From Asterias rubens (Eukaryota > Echinodermata > Asteroidea > Forcipulatida > Asteriidae): a stretch of DNA of 64,000 bases. Made by a program: the position numbers and the translations under genes. Positions within the stretch are counted from its first letter, which is position 1, and the number at the start of each line of letters is the position of its first letter. This document shows positions 30,513 to 43,000 of this stretch, one piece after another. The notes beneath the pieces are model-generated. The model made no database searches. It saw only the letters and a list, made by a program, of their open reading frames with translations, and was not told the DNA's origin. Location of the stretch: assembly GCF_902459465.1 (NCBI RefSeq), contig NC_047076.1:10672146-10736145 (forward strand). Direction: 5' to 3'.

Positions 30513-32540
30513 CATCTTCTCATCGGGTTGGTAAATTAAAGGGCATAGAAGCTTTTAAAGACCTCTTACTAGCCCCATGTTTCGGCACAACAGAGACCAG
30601 TCCAGATTCTTGCACAATTCGAATTACCATTTTTGGTAATAAAGTACTTTCCAGGAGCTATGTATAAACTTATTTATTTATTCGTTTACGAAATAATGAA
30701 TATTATTTTCTGTTTTATTTAATTATTAGCGTATCTGTTTTCACTGCCACAATACATTCACATTGTCATCCTTCCCTTCATACAAGTTTTATTTTATAAG
30801 TTTGTTTAAATAAAAAATAAATAACATTATTTTGTAAACCTAGTGTTTTATCCGTGTAAATGGTTTTGGGTGTTGTACGATGTGCTGTAATTAATGATTG
30901 TCATAGCGATACGGTAGTCATGTTGCCCCTATTGTTCAAAACGTTCCTTTCACGTCCTTAGATGTTCACTGTTTGTATACATACAGTGTGTTCTCCTTTG
31001 GAATAGTATCCTGAGCTGTTTCCATGTGACAAGTGCGCCCTCGACGTGACGTTCCGTGTCGGTAACAAAACATTGCGGTTGCGATGACTCAATGGCTATG
31101 AAGAGTTCTACACCATACACGTCATGTCCTCTATGCCTTAGCCAACATTACCACAAGAATAATTAACTGCTCACTTCATTAAAGTTGTGACAATGAAGTT
31201 GAAGCTATCAGTATTTCAACATTGCAAACCAATTTATGTAACACCAACTTAGCACCAACTTAGCACCAATACTAGATTCAAATACTAGTTTCAAAACGTG
31301 TACATAATAATGTGTCTGCTCTTATAGTTTTTTACACACGAGCAACATTTCTTTTGTCTAGCATGTTTAACTCCACTCAACAGTTGGATAAGCAATCGAT
31401 AAAGTCACATAAATGTTTGTTAGTAATCCTTTCTCTTCAGGGTGTGGTTGCATTTACAAGATCACTTCTGGGCGTGGCAAAATACATAGTCTCATTGATG
31501 ATTTCTTGGCTGTATTTGAGTGGCATCCGCGTTCACATTGATGTTCATAAATGTGTTTTGGTGGCGTGATTAAACATCGCGTACTCATTGATGCCTCTCC
31601 ACGGTGTGACGAAAAACACTTCGACGAAGATGTTGGAGATATCTTTATTGGGCGTGGTGTCACAGCCTGAAGATTTTTGACATTTTGATCAGTTTTCTGG
31701 GTCAATTAATGTTGATGGTGTACCATTAAGCAACTAATGATAATCTCGTCTCATGTTCAGTCTCTAAAAGTATGCGAGGGCTCAATTAGTCCAAAGCTGC
31801 GCTTAAGCGTTTGCAATGCGATGCGTTTGCTGTTGTAACTTGCGTGAATGTTTGTTTTTGAGTTTTATTTTTGGTGGACATTTTTTTTATTTACCTAAAT
31901 TTTATCTAAGCATTATTTAATTTAATTAGTTAACTCAAGTTCCATTGTATAACTTTTTAGCATCCTATACATGCATCCATCGCCCATCCATTAATTCACA
32001 TCACATGCTGTTTAAATCATCACTCCTCATTTATTAAATTAATTAACTATTAATCAACTAAATACCTGCATACAGTTAATTAAATTACTACATTTTGCTT
32101 TTGAAAGAACAAAGTTCAATGATGGGCCCTTCCAAAGTAGTGGTCCTGACAGAGTTTATCACTCTCCTTCATCGTTGCCATTTCCATGTGTCTCGATCCC
32201 TGGCCCACAAGTATTATTTTAACCTATGTGTCTCTTGTTTGACACGGGCATTTCTAAAGCGTACCATCCAATGTGTATAGTATCCTTTATTCCGTTGGCG
32301 CACACACTTAAATACATGATTCGATAATGCTACGGATTCGGAAATGAATGGAAGAAATAGGGTAGCAGAGAAAGAGAACCTGAATTGAAGAAGAAAATAG
32401 ATTGTGCACCATCTATTTTCTGTCGTGATTCAAATCCATCAAGATGGGTTTTACAGGCACAGAAGAGGATCTGTGCTTTTAGGGCAACCCAATAGATACC
32501 TCTTGAATAAAAAGGGAGGACACTGATACCATGGGTTAAA
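30513..32540. other. Region without recognisable gene
   Basis: AT-rich sequence with only short chance frames. A weak internal repetition of GGGCGTGGCAAAATACATAG-like phrases occurs at 31470-31660. Nothing else supported. Confidence 0.4.
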
Positions 32541-32544
32541 AAGT

Positions 32545-34925
32545 TGACAAGAGAACATTACTGTAAGAAGTAGAAAACGAATGATTGTATTAACATCTAC
32601 ATACAAATTTACTACATTTTATGATCTTTACTAAAAGTACCCACACAGTGTATGGTATTCTTGGGGCGAACAACTATTTCCACTGTTACTAAATGGATGT
32701 GGCAACTGACAGGTGCACACACTTACCTTTGTGAGACAGGTATTTATTTCTTCACCGATAAAGAAATTATGAAACTAGATGGTGGGTTATTAGCTGGGGA
32801 TGTAGTGAAATGGCAGCCCTAGGAAACTGAGGGTCTTACACCGACCGATGAGGACAAGAGACATGGATTAAAAAAGGGAAGTGTCTCATGCATAAAAGAC
32901 AAAATTAATAAGTAAACAGACAAATAATTTGCACCATATACCACACCTATTCAATTACACGCTTGATAAACTTGATGTTGATATGTTACTTACAAAAAAA
33001 TAACAATAATTGTACTCACACTGCAAAATATACAATACACATAAAACATCACCAGAATGGGAGACAACTATGTGTACCCATACAAAATAATATCCAGACA
33101 CTTACCATGAATTGGTTATCCATGACAGCAAAATCTATATTTTTCTTATTTTTATAAACGTCTCTTCTCTTCTCTATATCTATAGATAGAGTAGTGAAGA
33201 AACGATTGTAAGATAAGAAAAATAAGAGAGACATATTGGAAGAGAAAGGAAAATCCCTCCAAGGGGGAGGGTGGAGAAAAGAATTAAAATATATATACAA
33301 TAATTTGCACCCTAGACTTCACTTACTCATTACATACTGATATACTTGTACCTTATTAAATATACTTACACACGCAAATTAACCATTAAATAATACTGTT
33401 TGTACTCAGAGTACACCTAATATAATGCTATATAAAGACATAACAAGTATGCCCTGTGACACTGGTAAACATACCCATGACAAAACTGGTTGTCATGGCA
33501 CTGTAAACATACCCATACATGTATGTAAATGTACAACAACTTACCTTAAGTTGATTGACCCCGACAAAACAGGTTGTCATGAAATGGCATCTTAGACAGA
33601 CAAAAGAAAGGATTTCCAAGATGATGAGATGACAGCCAAAAAGAAACTGTTTGGTATCCCACATCAATAGGTTAGGACAAGAGACAATGGGATGAAAGGA
33701 AAAGTGTCCAAATTGGGGAAACAATTAAAAGGCATAACAACAAGCACCCTAGACTACACTTAGGCCCTACCCATATCATGCTTATACTGATATACTTATA
33801 CCTTATTAACTACACTTACACAAACTAACCGTTAACTTATACTGTTTTATACCAAGAGCTCACCTAAGAGCTTACCAGAATGTAAGACAACAAGTTATAA
33901 ACATATCCGACACTGTAAACACCCATACATGTACAGACACTTACCTCGTTGACCCTGACAAAACAGGTTGTCATGAAAGTGTCTCTTGGGAAATTATTTC
34001 CAAGATGAGATGACAGCCAAAAGAAAATGTCTGGTATCTCACATCAAAAGGTTAAGGGCACGTAGAGACATTATGAGATGAAGGGAGAAGTGTACAAATC
34101 GGGGAAAATATAAAAGGCCCAATAATTTGCACCCTAGACTACACTTAAGCCCTACCCATATCATGCTAATACTGATATACTTGTACCTTATTAACTATTT
34201 ACACAAACTATATTTTAAATTAATTATACCGTTTTATACCAAGAGCTCATTTAAGATATTACCAGAGTGTAAGACATAACAAGTTGTAAACATCTCTGAC
34301 ACTAACACCATGTACAGAAACTTACCTCGTTGACCCTGACAAAACAGGTTGCCATGAAAGTGTCTCTTAGCGAGACGGAAGAAAGTATTTTCTAGATGAG
34401 ATGACAGCCCAAAGAAACTGTCTCGTATCTCACATCAATATATTAGGACAAGAGACATATGGGATGAAGGTAAAAGTGTCCAAATTTGGGGGAAATATAA
34501 ACGGCTCGATAATTTGCACCATAGTTTACTTAGTTACCATGCATATTGATATGCTTTACCTTCTTAACTACTTACAAAAACATAGCTACACAAATTTAAA
34601 CGTTTATATACTCAGAGCACTCCTATGATCTTACCACAATATAAGACATAACAAGTTGTAAATCTTATGACACATGTAAACATACCCATACATGTACACA
34701 AACTTACCTGGAGTTATATATCCATGACAAAAGCAAACTGTCATGCGGGAGTGCATCTTAGACAAAGAGATCCAGAGTCCATAGATTGAGAAGAGACATT
34801 TTAAGACAAAGGAAAGACTTTCCAAGATGAAATGACAGCCCATAGAAACTGTCTCGTCACTGATTCCATCAATGGGATACTGGGTTCACAAAGACTAGAT
34901 GGTGGCAAATACATACGCGAAGAAA
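32545..34925. repeat. Tandem array of six units, each about 380-440 bp
   Basis: Anchors recur in order. A CTTACC motif preceded by CATACATGTACA-like sequence sits at about 32721, 33101, 33540, 33940, 34323 and 34703. TTGCACCMTAGAC sits at about 32930, 33304, 33742, 34126 and 34514. Between them are GACAAAACAGGTTGTCATG, GATGACAGCCAAAAG and GACAAGAGACAWGG. Units differ by many substitutions and indels, so the array is old. In the minus sense every unit keeps GGTAAGT, the form of a splice donor, after a divergent stretch. No frame is conserved between units. Confidence 0.75.
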
Positions 34926-36500
34926 TTTCAAAGTAAGAACCAACACAAGAAAGATGATGTGGTTTTTATGAATCCACGATGAGGCAGCACGAGCTTGAGT
35001 GTAACGACATCAGAAGAGGAAAACGAGGGGGAAATTACTTCAAAGCAAGACTTTGAAAGAAGTAGTGTGAGAAGAGAAACAAAGAATAAACTAAAAACTG
35101 TAAGCCTACTTTTTAACTCTGAATTTTGGTGTGTTCTTTTGCAAACATTCATCCCTCTCCAGGGAGGCTACACAATCATCCGCTTGTTATTTCAATCATT
35201 CACTATACTCTGTAAGCCTAAGAATGCTTTAATTTACTAATATTTTCCTTTTAAAGGCAAACATTCATTTCTCTCCAGGAGGATATACGTTCATCCATTG
35301 TTATCTCATCCATTATTCACTCTATACTACTTGGAACTTGAGTTACTATTTGGCTAAGCACCCATTAAAGTTGTTTAATTCCTCCCTTTTACTATTCTCT
35401 AATTTTCAAAAAACCCTAAACTTTGCAGTTGCTAAAGCTCCCATAATAGGGGCATTTATTTATATTTAAAGTCTGTGTGTATAATTCAATGTTTGAATGA
35501 TTATTTGGGTCAGTAATGTTGGTGTTGAGTTTTGCCTTTGCATCGCATTGCGTATAAACAAACCGAAATGTTCCAAAGTCAGCTTTCTTTATAGTCAATT
35601 AAAGTTGGGCAATTCAAAAGAATCCTGTTATGTGCGTTGACGATCAATGCAGTTTTCCTCTTTTTCTCGTCTCCATTGAAAATTGTATTACTTGTTCTTT
35701 TGTTGATGCAATGAATGACATCAGTTCCGAGAGAAGTGTTGCTTTGCTGGATGCTGGCATTGTCCAGTTCGTGGTTCAACAGGTGTGTGCACTGGGAGTT
35801 CAGCAATAGCGGAGTAGGGATACCACATTCCAATTTAGGCTATTTATGGCTACAAATGTTGTTTGTTTTTGAACAAAGATTATGTTTTTTGTTTTTAATT
35901 CTAACATGACCAAAAGTATTTTTAAGAACATGGATACACACACTTGTTAAAAATGTACATTATATTACTGTAATAATGGTCTGATGGTATTAAAATACCA
36001 ACACAGTTTTCAAAACACGTTCTAGGTGAGGTTTAAAATAATATACCCTTTTTAAAATTTGTCATCCTTTGACATATCTGTTTAGTTAGACATCATCTTT
36101 CGAAACCTGTCTCAATACATAATGTATTGCATTCCTATTTGACCCAAAGATAAGTTTTAATTGGCAGTTCATACATTAACTTTACTTAGAAACCTTGCAA
36201 AATGAGCACCAATTATTTTCTTCGGCACAAAGAATTTTCGTTTGGTGCTTTTATTTTCGAGAAAACAGCTATCTGCTAAACAAGTATTGTTTTCAAGAGC
36301 ATTCGTTCCCCTTTACCCTACGAACCTTGGGAATGAATGAAAGTACAGTTTGAGATGAATTTGCCAGTGAATCTGTGTACACTACACACATACAACATTT
36401 TTAAAGAGTTTTTACGAAATAATAAGGGTTTTCAACAAAGCTAAACATAAATATGTTTGTTTGTCCTCGAAGAACTGCAGTAAAAAAAATAGAAACAAGA
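34926..36500. other. Region without recognisable gene; one short direct repeat
   Basis: A 75-bp segment (about 35142-35217: AAACATTCATCCCTCTCCAG onward) recurs in diverged form at about 35258-35333 (AAACATTCATTTCTCTCCAG onward). Otherwise AT-rich sequence with no supported features. Confidence 0.4.
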
Positions 36501-36539
36501 TATCTCTGTATTCATGAGAGTTGTTTGCCCTACTGAGTA

Positions 36540-36875
36540 TTGGTGGTTCTAAAAAGAACCGTTTTTTGTGTCGACTCATTGACTCACCCCCTCCTGGTCA
36601 GGCTTGATCTTGCCTTGAACACGACACAAGAATTCATCCTGGACAACAATATATTCCACATTCTGGGAGAAGTAAAACTGTCTCTCTTGTTGCACAAATT
36701 TAAAGTTTCAGTACAACTTTCACGTCAAGCAACACTCCAACAATCAAAGTCTTTGCTGGCAGACGGTCTCACCATATCGAACAACAGCGACGTCGTCACT
36801 TACAAGCGGTTGGCGGACGGCACAATTGGCGAAGGCACCTTTGGCATGATTGGGCGAAAGGGTGAGATGGCGTAG
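36540..36875 (+). other. Unassigned 111-codon open frame
   Basis: An open frame in a locally less AT-rich patch, without similarity to any family I recognise. The opposite strand shows an exon-like block at 36588-36664 (acceptor TTACTTCTCCCAG, donor GTGAGT, frame NVEYIVVQDEFLCRVQG). At most one of the two can be real, and neither can be assigned. Confidence 0.15.
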
Positions 36876-37544
36876 CATTTTCACTTCCGAAATTCATCCT
36901 TTTTACTCGTCCAGTTCCAGCTTCAGACAGTTTACAGTTGGTCTATATCATTTAAGGCGTCCACTTTAGTCCATGGCTTGACAAAATTTGGCAAAATTGT
37001 GAAAAATTTCCGTAAATTGGACAGCGAAATATGAAGGAGTCTCAAGATTGTTATGTCCGTTCTAGAGAAATTAACACAATTTGCCTTGTGGACCGTTTAC
37101 TCATTATTATATTTCTACGCGAGGCGTTTAATTGTTGAGAAAATTTGAACAAAATTACATTTTTACCAAAAAAGAAGATTGTTTTCTTCAAAAGTATCCA
37201 GAATAAAATGATTTGGGAAAACTTCACTTTGTTTGCCCATCGTTTTCCAATGTTTACTCAGCAAAGGCGCATTATTTTCTCCGGTGCGCGGAAGGATTTT
37301 AGTGTTTTACGGTCGCGGAAATGTTGTCCGTGAAACTTTGAGCGTAAGAAGCATTTAGTTTTAGGGCGGGGAGGGTGCACGTAACGAAAGTGACGTAAGC
37401 AAGGGGGAGGGGGGTAGTCGGGGCAAAGAACCAACTTTGGGTGATATTCTGGTGGGGGTTCGGGCGTGTATTTTTTACTAGTTCATTCAACTAACCGTCT
37501 AGCTGAAGGGTCGAAAAATAAACTAACACTTCAAGCGTCAGGCA

Positions 37545-37606
37545 TCCTCGGTGTTATAGTCGCATCTGTCACTCATAACACTGGGGTTTGATTCCCCGCT
37601 GGGGAG
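37545..37606 (+). pseudogene. tRNA-Asp pseudogene (array unit 1)
   Basis: A 62-base remnant of the tRNA-Asp gene seen in the next units. It keeps the TCCTCGG acceptor half, CTGTCACTC and the GGGGTTTGATTCCCC T-arm, but about ten bases in the D-arm/anticodon-stem region are deleted and the anticodon stem is damaged. A T5 run follows. Confidence 0.8.
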
Positions 37607-37684
37607 TACATTTTTAACTAGTTTATTCAACTAACCGTCAAGCTGAAAGGTCATAAAACAAACTATCACTTCAAACGCCAGTCA

Positions 37685-37756
37685 TCCTCGGTAGTATAGT
37701 GGTAAGTATCTCTGACTGTCACTCAGGAGACCGGGGTTCGATTCCCCGCCGGGGAG
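37685..37756 (+). tRNA. tRNA-Asp (anticodon GTC), array unit 2
   Basis: 72 bases. Acceptor stem TCCTCGG/CCGGGGA, box A-like TAGTATAGTGG, anticodon loop CTGTCAC (GTC), T-arm GGGGTTCGATTCCCC. All stems pair, with G-U wobbles. A T5 terminator follows four bases downstream. No intron. Decodes GAC/GAT. Confidence 0.95.
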
Positions 37757-37835
37757 TGTATTTTTGTCTAGTTTATTCAACAAACCTTCTAGCTGAAGTA
37801 TGCTTAGAATAAACTATGACTTTAAATGTCAGTCA

Positions 37836-37907
37836 TCCTCGGTAGTATAGTGGTAAGTATCTCTGACTGTCACTCAGGAGACCGGGGTTCGATTCCCCGC
37901 CGGGGAG
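37836..37907 (+). tRNA. tRNA-Asp (anticodon GTC), array unit 3
   Basis: 72 bases, identical to unit 2, with a T7 terminator downstream. Start-to-start spacing from unit 2 is 151 bp, and flanking sequence is conserved (TAGCTGAAG, AATAAACTATGACTTTAAATG), so the duplicated unit includes flanks. Confidence 0.95.
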
Positions 37908-37987
37908 TGTATTTTTTTCCTAGTTCATTCAACAAACCTTCTAGCTGAAGTGTTCTTAGAATAAACTATGACTTTAAATGTCAGTCA

Positions 37988-38039
37988 TCCTCGGTAGTAT
38001 AGTGGTAAGTAGACCGGGGTTCGATTCCCTGCCGGGGAG
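37988..38039 (+). pseudogene. tRNA-Asp pseudogene lacking the anticodon arm (array unit 4)
   Basis: 52 bases: a clean 20-base deletion removes the whole anticodon arm (AAGTAGACC joins the D-arm to the variable region). One extra T-stem mismatch (TTCCCTG). Box A, box B and a T5 terminator remain, so it might still be transcribed, but it cannot decode. Confidence 0.9.
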
Positions 38040-38117
38040 TGTATTTTTGCCTAGTTTATTCAACAAACCTTCCAGCAAACTGTTCTTAGAATAAACTATG
38101 ACTTTAAACGTCAGTCC

Positions 38118-38189
38118 TCCTCGGTAGTATAGTGGTAAGTATATATGACTGTCACTCAGGAGACCGGGGTTCGATTCCCCGCCGGGGAG
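38118..38189 (+). tRNA. tRNA-Asp (anticodon GTC), array unit 5, slightly diverged
   Basis: 72 bases. Differs from units 2 and 3 by two C-to-A changes (ATCTCTGAC to ATATATGAC), one of which breaks a C-G pair of the anticodon stem (28-42). The nearest T-run lies some 20 bases downstream (GTTTGTTTT). May be functional or decaying. Confidence 0.8.
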
Positions 38190-38305
38190 GGTAAAAATGT
38201 TTGTTTTGTCTTCATCAAACCATCTAGCTGAATTGGTCTAAAAACAAACTACCACTTCAAGTTACCACTACCAAACATAATATGTATCATGACGACAGTG
38301 TGCTG

Positions 38306-38485
38306 CTATAGATCTTTGTCATGGTGCCTCCATCTTGGTCATGCTCTTCATGTAACAACAATGTATTTTAATAATAATCATTTTGCATAGGAACCAGACT
38401 ATTTTGTTGTTCCAGCCTCGGTTTGGTGACAATGATAACAATTGGGAAATTCAAGATGGCTACACCATGATAAAGGTCTATAACC
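38306..38485. mobile_element. Short inverted-repeat element
   Basis: CTATAGATCTTTGTCATGGTG followed by CCATCTTG is mirrored by CAAGATGG then CACCATGATAAAGGTCTATA. About 180 bp, non-coding. A related phrase (GACCAAGATGGTGGCAG, GGTCTATAAGG) lies at about 40988-41020. Confidence 0.6.
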
Positions 38486-40090
38486 AACAAGCATCACTTA
38501 TCATCTTTGATTAATCACTGCAAGAGTTCCAATCCAACCCACTGGATTTTTCATGGACAAACACGTACAATGTCCTCAGGAATAAATTTCACACAGAATG
38601 CCAATTAATTATGTTTACATGTATATCATTTATTGCTGCCAGGCTAATACAATAAATTAACCCCAGTTTGGACATAACGGGACTGACCTTTAAAAGAAAA
38701 AAAAATAATAATAATTATTCATTTTTTCCAAATGAAATTACATCATTAAGGCTAAGTGAAAGAATTTTTTTAAGAAACGACATTTCTAAGTACAAGCCTG
38801 CTGCCACCTAGTGACTGAAGAGGTCTCCAATAGCAACATGATGTATCGTCAATCTTCATAATGTCCACATCCTAAATGAACCAACTAATATCTTAATATA
38901 TTAATGGATTTTACAGAAGAACATCTATGATTCACCTTAGAGAAGTTTGGGTTAAAAACAATAATAATAATAAGCCAAAATGTTTGAAGTATATTTCAAT
39001 AACAGTAGTTTGTCATGATAAATTTATTTAGCAAAAATTATTAAGCTTACCAATTTCAATTATTAAAAACAGCTACTTATTTTGCCTGTCTCTCTGGTAA
39101 AACAGTACATTCATTGGTTTTGACCCCAAAGTTCTTTGTGGATAAAGTCAACTTCAAGAAGTGACTATAGCTAGAGTAAACTTGCTGGTACAACCTTATA
39201 CAAATGTCTTTTGGTAGGAGTGTTGGATCTGAGAAGAGCACACTCTTTACAGAGCCAATATTCCTCCCCAAAAATATTTACACCTAGTATCTGGAAGTTT
39301 ACTAGTAATAGTTACTTCTTATTTTCCACACCATGCAAAGCTTCAATTAAAACTTAATGAAAGTTTTCAAAGAGGCTACAATTAAAGGTCTAAGGCTTCA
39401 TTTCAGACAAAAAAATGTGGCAGCTTCATAATCGGTTCCTGCTAGATTAAGGCCGGATGATGCATCTAGGTTACGCTTACGATTTACAAAAGTGACTTTA
39501 ATTTTTATATTTATTGAGAAGGTACAGCATTGGACCCTGGTGTCGTTCATGTTAACAAAAACCACTTCAATATACACTTGGAGTACACATAATGAAAACT
39601 GAACCACAAAATATCAAACACTAATGAATTAAACTGTACATTGCGAGAGTGAAAAAATGGAATCTCGAGAGTGTTTTGGATCAAACTGTGACACACTTCA
39701 ATTTCTACTTCCAAAATGTAAATGCCTGGAAGAAACAACTCTTCTTAGAACAAATATTTTTCATTAGAATTCTTTTGCATGAGTTTGTTTGGCCAAACTG
39801 ATCAGAATCAAAATACTCTTCATGCAGAGGTTGATAAATATTAGGCAATTTCCATTAAATGTACTACTTGAGCTGTGTGCAAATTGAACCTGCATGCTAG
39901 TAAAAGTTTGGGTGTTCTTTTGTAAAAGTATAATTTAACAGGAAACAAGGTATAATGACCATAACAAGGAATGACCACACTGGTCCAATGCTATACCTTC
40001 TTGTTTTAATGTGATAATAATAAAAAAAAGTCCTTCCTACTCCCAGAGAGCAAATAGTTCTGCATTTCTTGCTTATTCTTGCGCAGGTTT
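38486..40090. other. Region between the tRNA array and ARPC2
   Basis: AT-rich. Contains a single exon-like stretch on the minus strand (39077-39228: acceptor GCTCTTCTCAG, frame of 49 residues starting PTLLPKDICIRLYQQVYSS, then a stop) that I cannot assign. The part next to 40090 should be ARPC2 3' UTR. Confidence 0.35.
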
Positions 40091-43000
40091 CTAGTTTCGG
40101 ACAAACGTCTTCCCGCTGGATAAAAAATAAAAAATAAAAGCGAACAAATTAGAATAATTATTTATCGTCAAATTTATAGAATACTTGGGTAGAGGTGATT
40201 TTTTTTCCTAGCTTAATTGTGTACAAGCTCACAGCCACACTCATGCGTACACGTTTTGTTACAAGACACCAAATGAACAACAGATAAATATTGAGTAAGT
40301 TTTTGCAGATCTTGTATTCGACAAACTCAAAGACTTTTAATTCATCATTGACACAGCTAATGTATTGTTTTCTGTTGTTTTCAAATCGTTGTTCATAAAA
40401 GTGATGAACAAAATGTGTATCGGTGGCTGTGCAAACAAGTATTACTCGATTGAGCCACTTCAATGTATTGAGCGAATAGAAAATAAGAATTTTGAATTTC
40501 CGTTCATTGACAAATTAATGGGAAGTAGAAAAGACAATATATGATTTAAATGATGTTAATAGTTAGGCAATCTCATCCAATAGGTGTATAATATCTTACA
40601 AACTTTCTTACTGATTCTTAGTTTTTCTAGTGTTGTTACTAAAGGCATTGTTAAAGAAACACAAAACATACCTCATTGTTTTCTTTTCTTTTGATGAGTG
40701 CTCTGGTCGTGCCCTGTTGAGGACTTTCAGGAAATCTGAGGTGCGTGCTCGCATACGAGTGTGGATGTAGGCCTGGCACAGGAAAAACAAATATTCTTTT
40801 CAGTAAGACCATCATAACATGAAGTAAAGTTGGTAGACGTACAGTTAGGTTTCGATAGTATAGACCATTATAATGGGGTGACCATCTTAATTTGACCTCA
40901 TTCAACTTAATAGAAGGAAAAATAGTCTGGTTCCTTTTTGTACAATAAATATTAGCATGTGTTACTGTAGTTGGATACAAGGAGCATGACCAAGATGGTG
41001 GCAGTATGATACAGGTCTATAAGGCAGTTTGAGAATCATTTCACTTGCAAGTAATGTGGTTATTGGTTATGAACAAACAAATCAGTTTTTATCCCCCAAA
41101 ACTTGAGCCTGAGTACTCTCAGTAATATCTCTCTGAAACAAGACAAACATTTCTAATGGATGGTTCTTATGTATAAATCTGTTTCTATGGGATTAAAACA
41201 TTCAAGGCCCTTTTCAAAACCACAGTTTTGGCTTTGGATTCGGCTTCAGGCTCCGTCCTCTCGTCTGAAGTCCTGGGCGCGTACGCAAAGCACGCGCAAA
41301 ATTGTCAAAACAACCGCAGGGCCAAGCTAGCCTGAGCCAAAGCCAAAGCCAAAGCCGTGGTTTCAAAAAGGGCCAAACTGTTCTTAAAACCAAAGGTAAT
41401 CTTTGCCTTTCAGACATGTTGTCTTCCTTCAACAAACAGAGAGGTACATTTTGTGAGTGTAACTTACCTTGGAACACTTGATGTGGTAGTGAAGGTAGTC
41501 TCGGAAGAGATGGATCAAGTTAATAGTGTTATCACGGTTATTACGATTGGTGTGACGTGGCTCCAAAACTACAAATAAAACAGACATGGGGTAAGATTAA
41601 TATCAAACAAATAGTGATTGATTGTCGCAGAATATAATGAAATCTGGAGTAATCCATTTCAAAGGGGCGAAACCAAGCTAAATGGAAAAGCCAGATTTTA
41701 AAATGTCATTTGACGCAACCGGAAATGAAACCCACACTCTGCTGATCAGAACACCAGAGCTTGGGTCAGATGTTCTTATCCACTCCACCACAGACGGCAC
41801 ACTACGTTGCGCCACTATAAGCTATCAAGCAGAGGGAGTGTAGACTGGTCCCCTGTCTTTATCTGCAAGGACAGGTATTGGCTTTATATGTATACACATG
41901 ACCATCGGATTTAACTGCAAATATCAAGGAACATGAAGGCCATGTGAAATGTATGTGGGGTCAAAGGGGATTATGGACGTGGGCCAAAAGGCAGACGCCA
42001 GAGTGTGGTGAGACTATAAAGCAAGGAGAGTACAGCACAACTTACCAAATGTGATGTATCCGATGTTATCTCCGATTGCTGCATCTGTACCTGCAAGTTC
42101 CTGAGGAGGTTCCTTGTGGCTGAAGAGAACCTGGGGGGCATTCTGGCTACCTCGTCGACCCTCCTTGAACTCCTACCAAAGGTTCATTCAAAAAGAGTAG
42201 GTGAGTATAAAGTGTGCGTACATTTCAATTTGGGGTTATTGTAGTTTATAGCTACTGAGATAAATATAAGGAAACTTTGGAGGGTTTTGTTGTTACATTT
42301 GTCACATTTTCTTGTAAATATTGTGGTTCATGTAATGTACAGTGCTGCAAGGGGTTTGCATCTATAGGTGATTGTATATGCCTTTCTTTGACATTACTGT
42401 TGGAAGATCCATGCCTGGTCAAGCATTTCTTGTACTAGAATCAAAGCACCTAATTGTTGCCGAATTTAAATTGTCTCTTTCACAAGATATACATGTAATC
42501 ACAGGTAGAGAGAGTTTATGTTTTACGGTTGTAATGTTTGGCTATCTGCCTCTCTGTTTTCAATCCTTTCAATTTGACCGCTTCTGTAATACACTAGTAC
42601 ATGTATACCAGTTTGTGTGTGTTGTTTGACATTTGGCTTTTGAGAAATAATCTGCTTGGGTAGAAACGTATGGCCACTAAACAAAAGACACTTAACCATT
42701 TTTTGCACTTATACAACATGTCCTTGTAGATGGTAAGCAGTTTGCATCAGCTAATTCTATATTTTACATAATGAAACTTTTTGAAATTTTGACAAGTTGG
42801 TTGGGCCTGATAGCTGCTGAAAGCAGTATTTGAACTGCTAGAGGATAAAATGCAGTTTGAAGTCACTTTACCTGCATAAAGACTTTGCCAAAAACGACAT
42901 CATCATCGTCCTTAAAGACTGTGCTGAACACGACAGTTACACGATCCATCTCAGCAGAAACATACCTAAAAAGAAATTTAAAAAAATAAATAATAAATTT

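Noticed and set aside
36546-36563. Histone-type 3' stem-loop (GGTTCTAAAAAGAACC)
   Set aside because: No histone gene nearby, and the stem and loop do not match the histone consensus.
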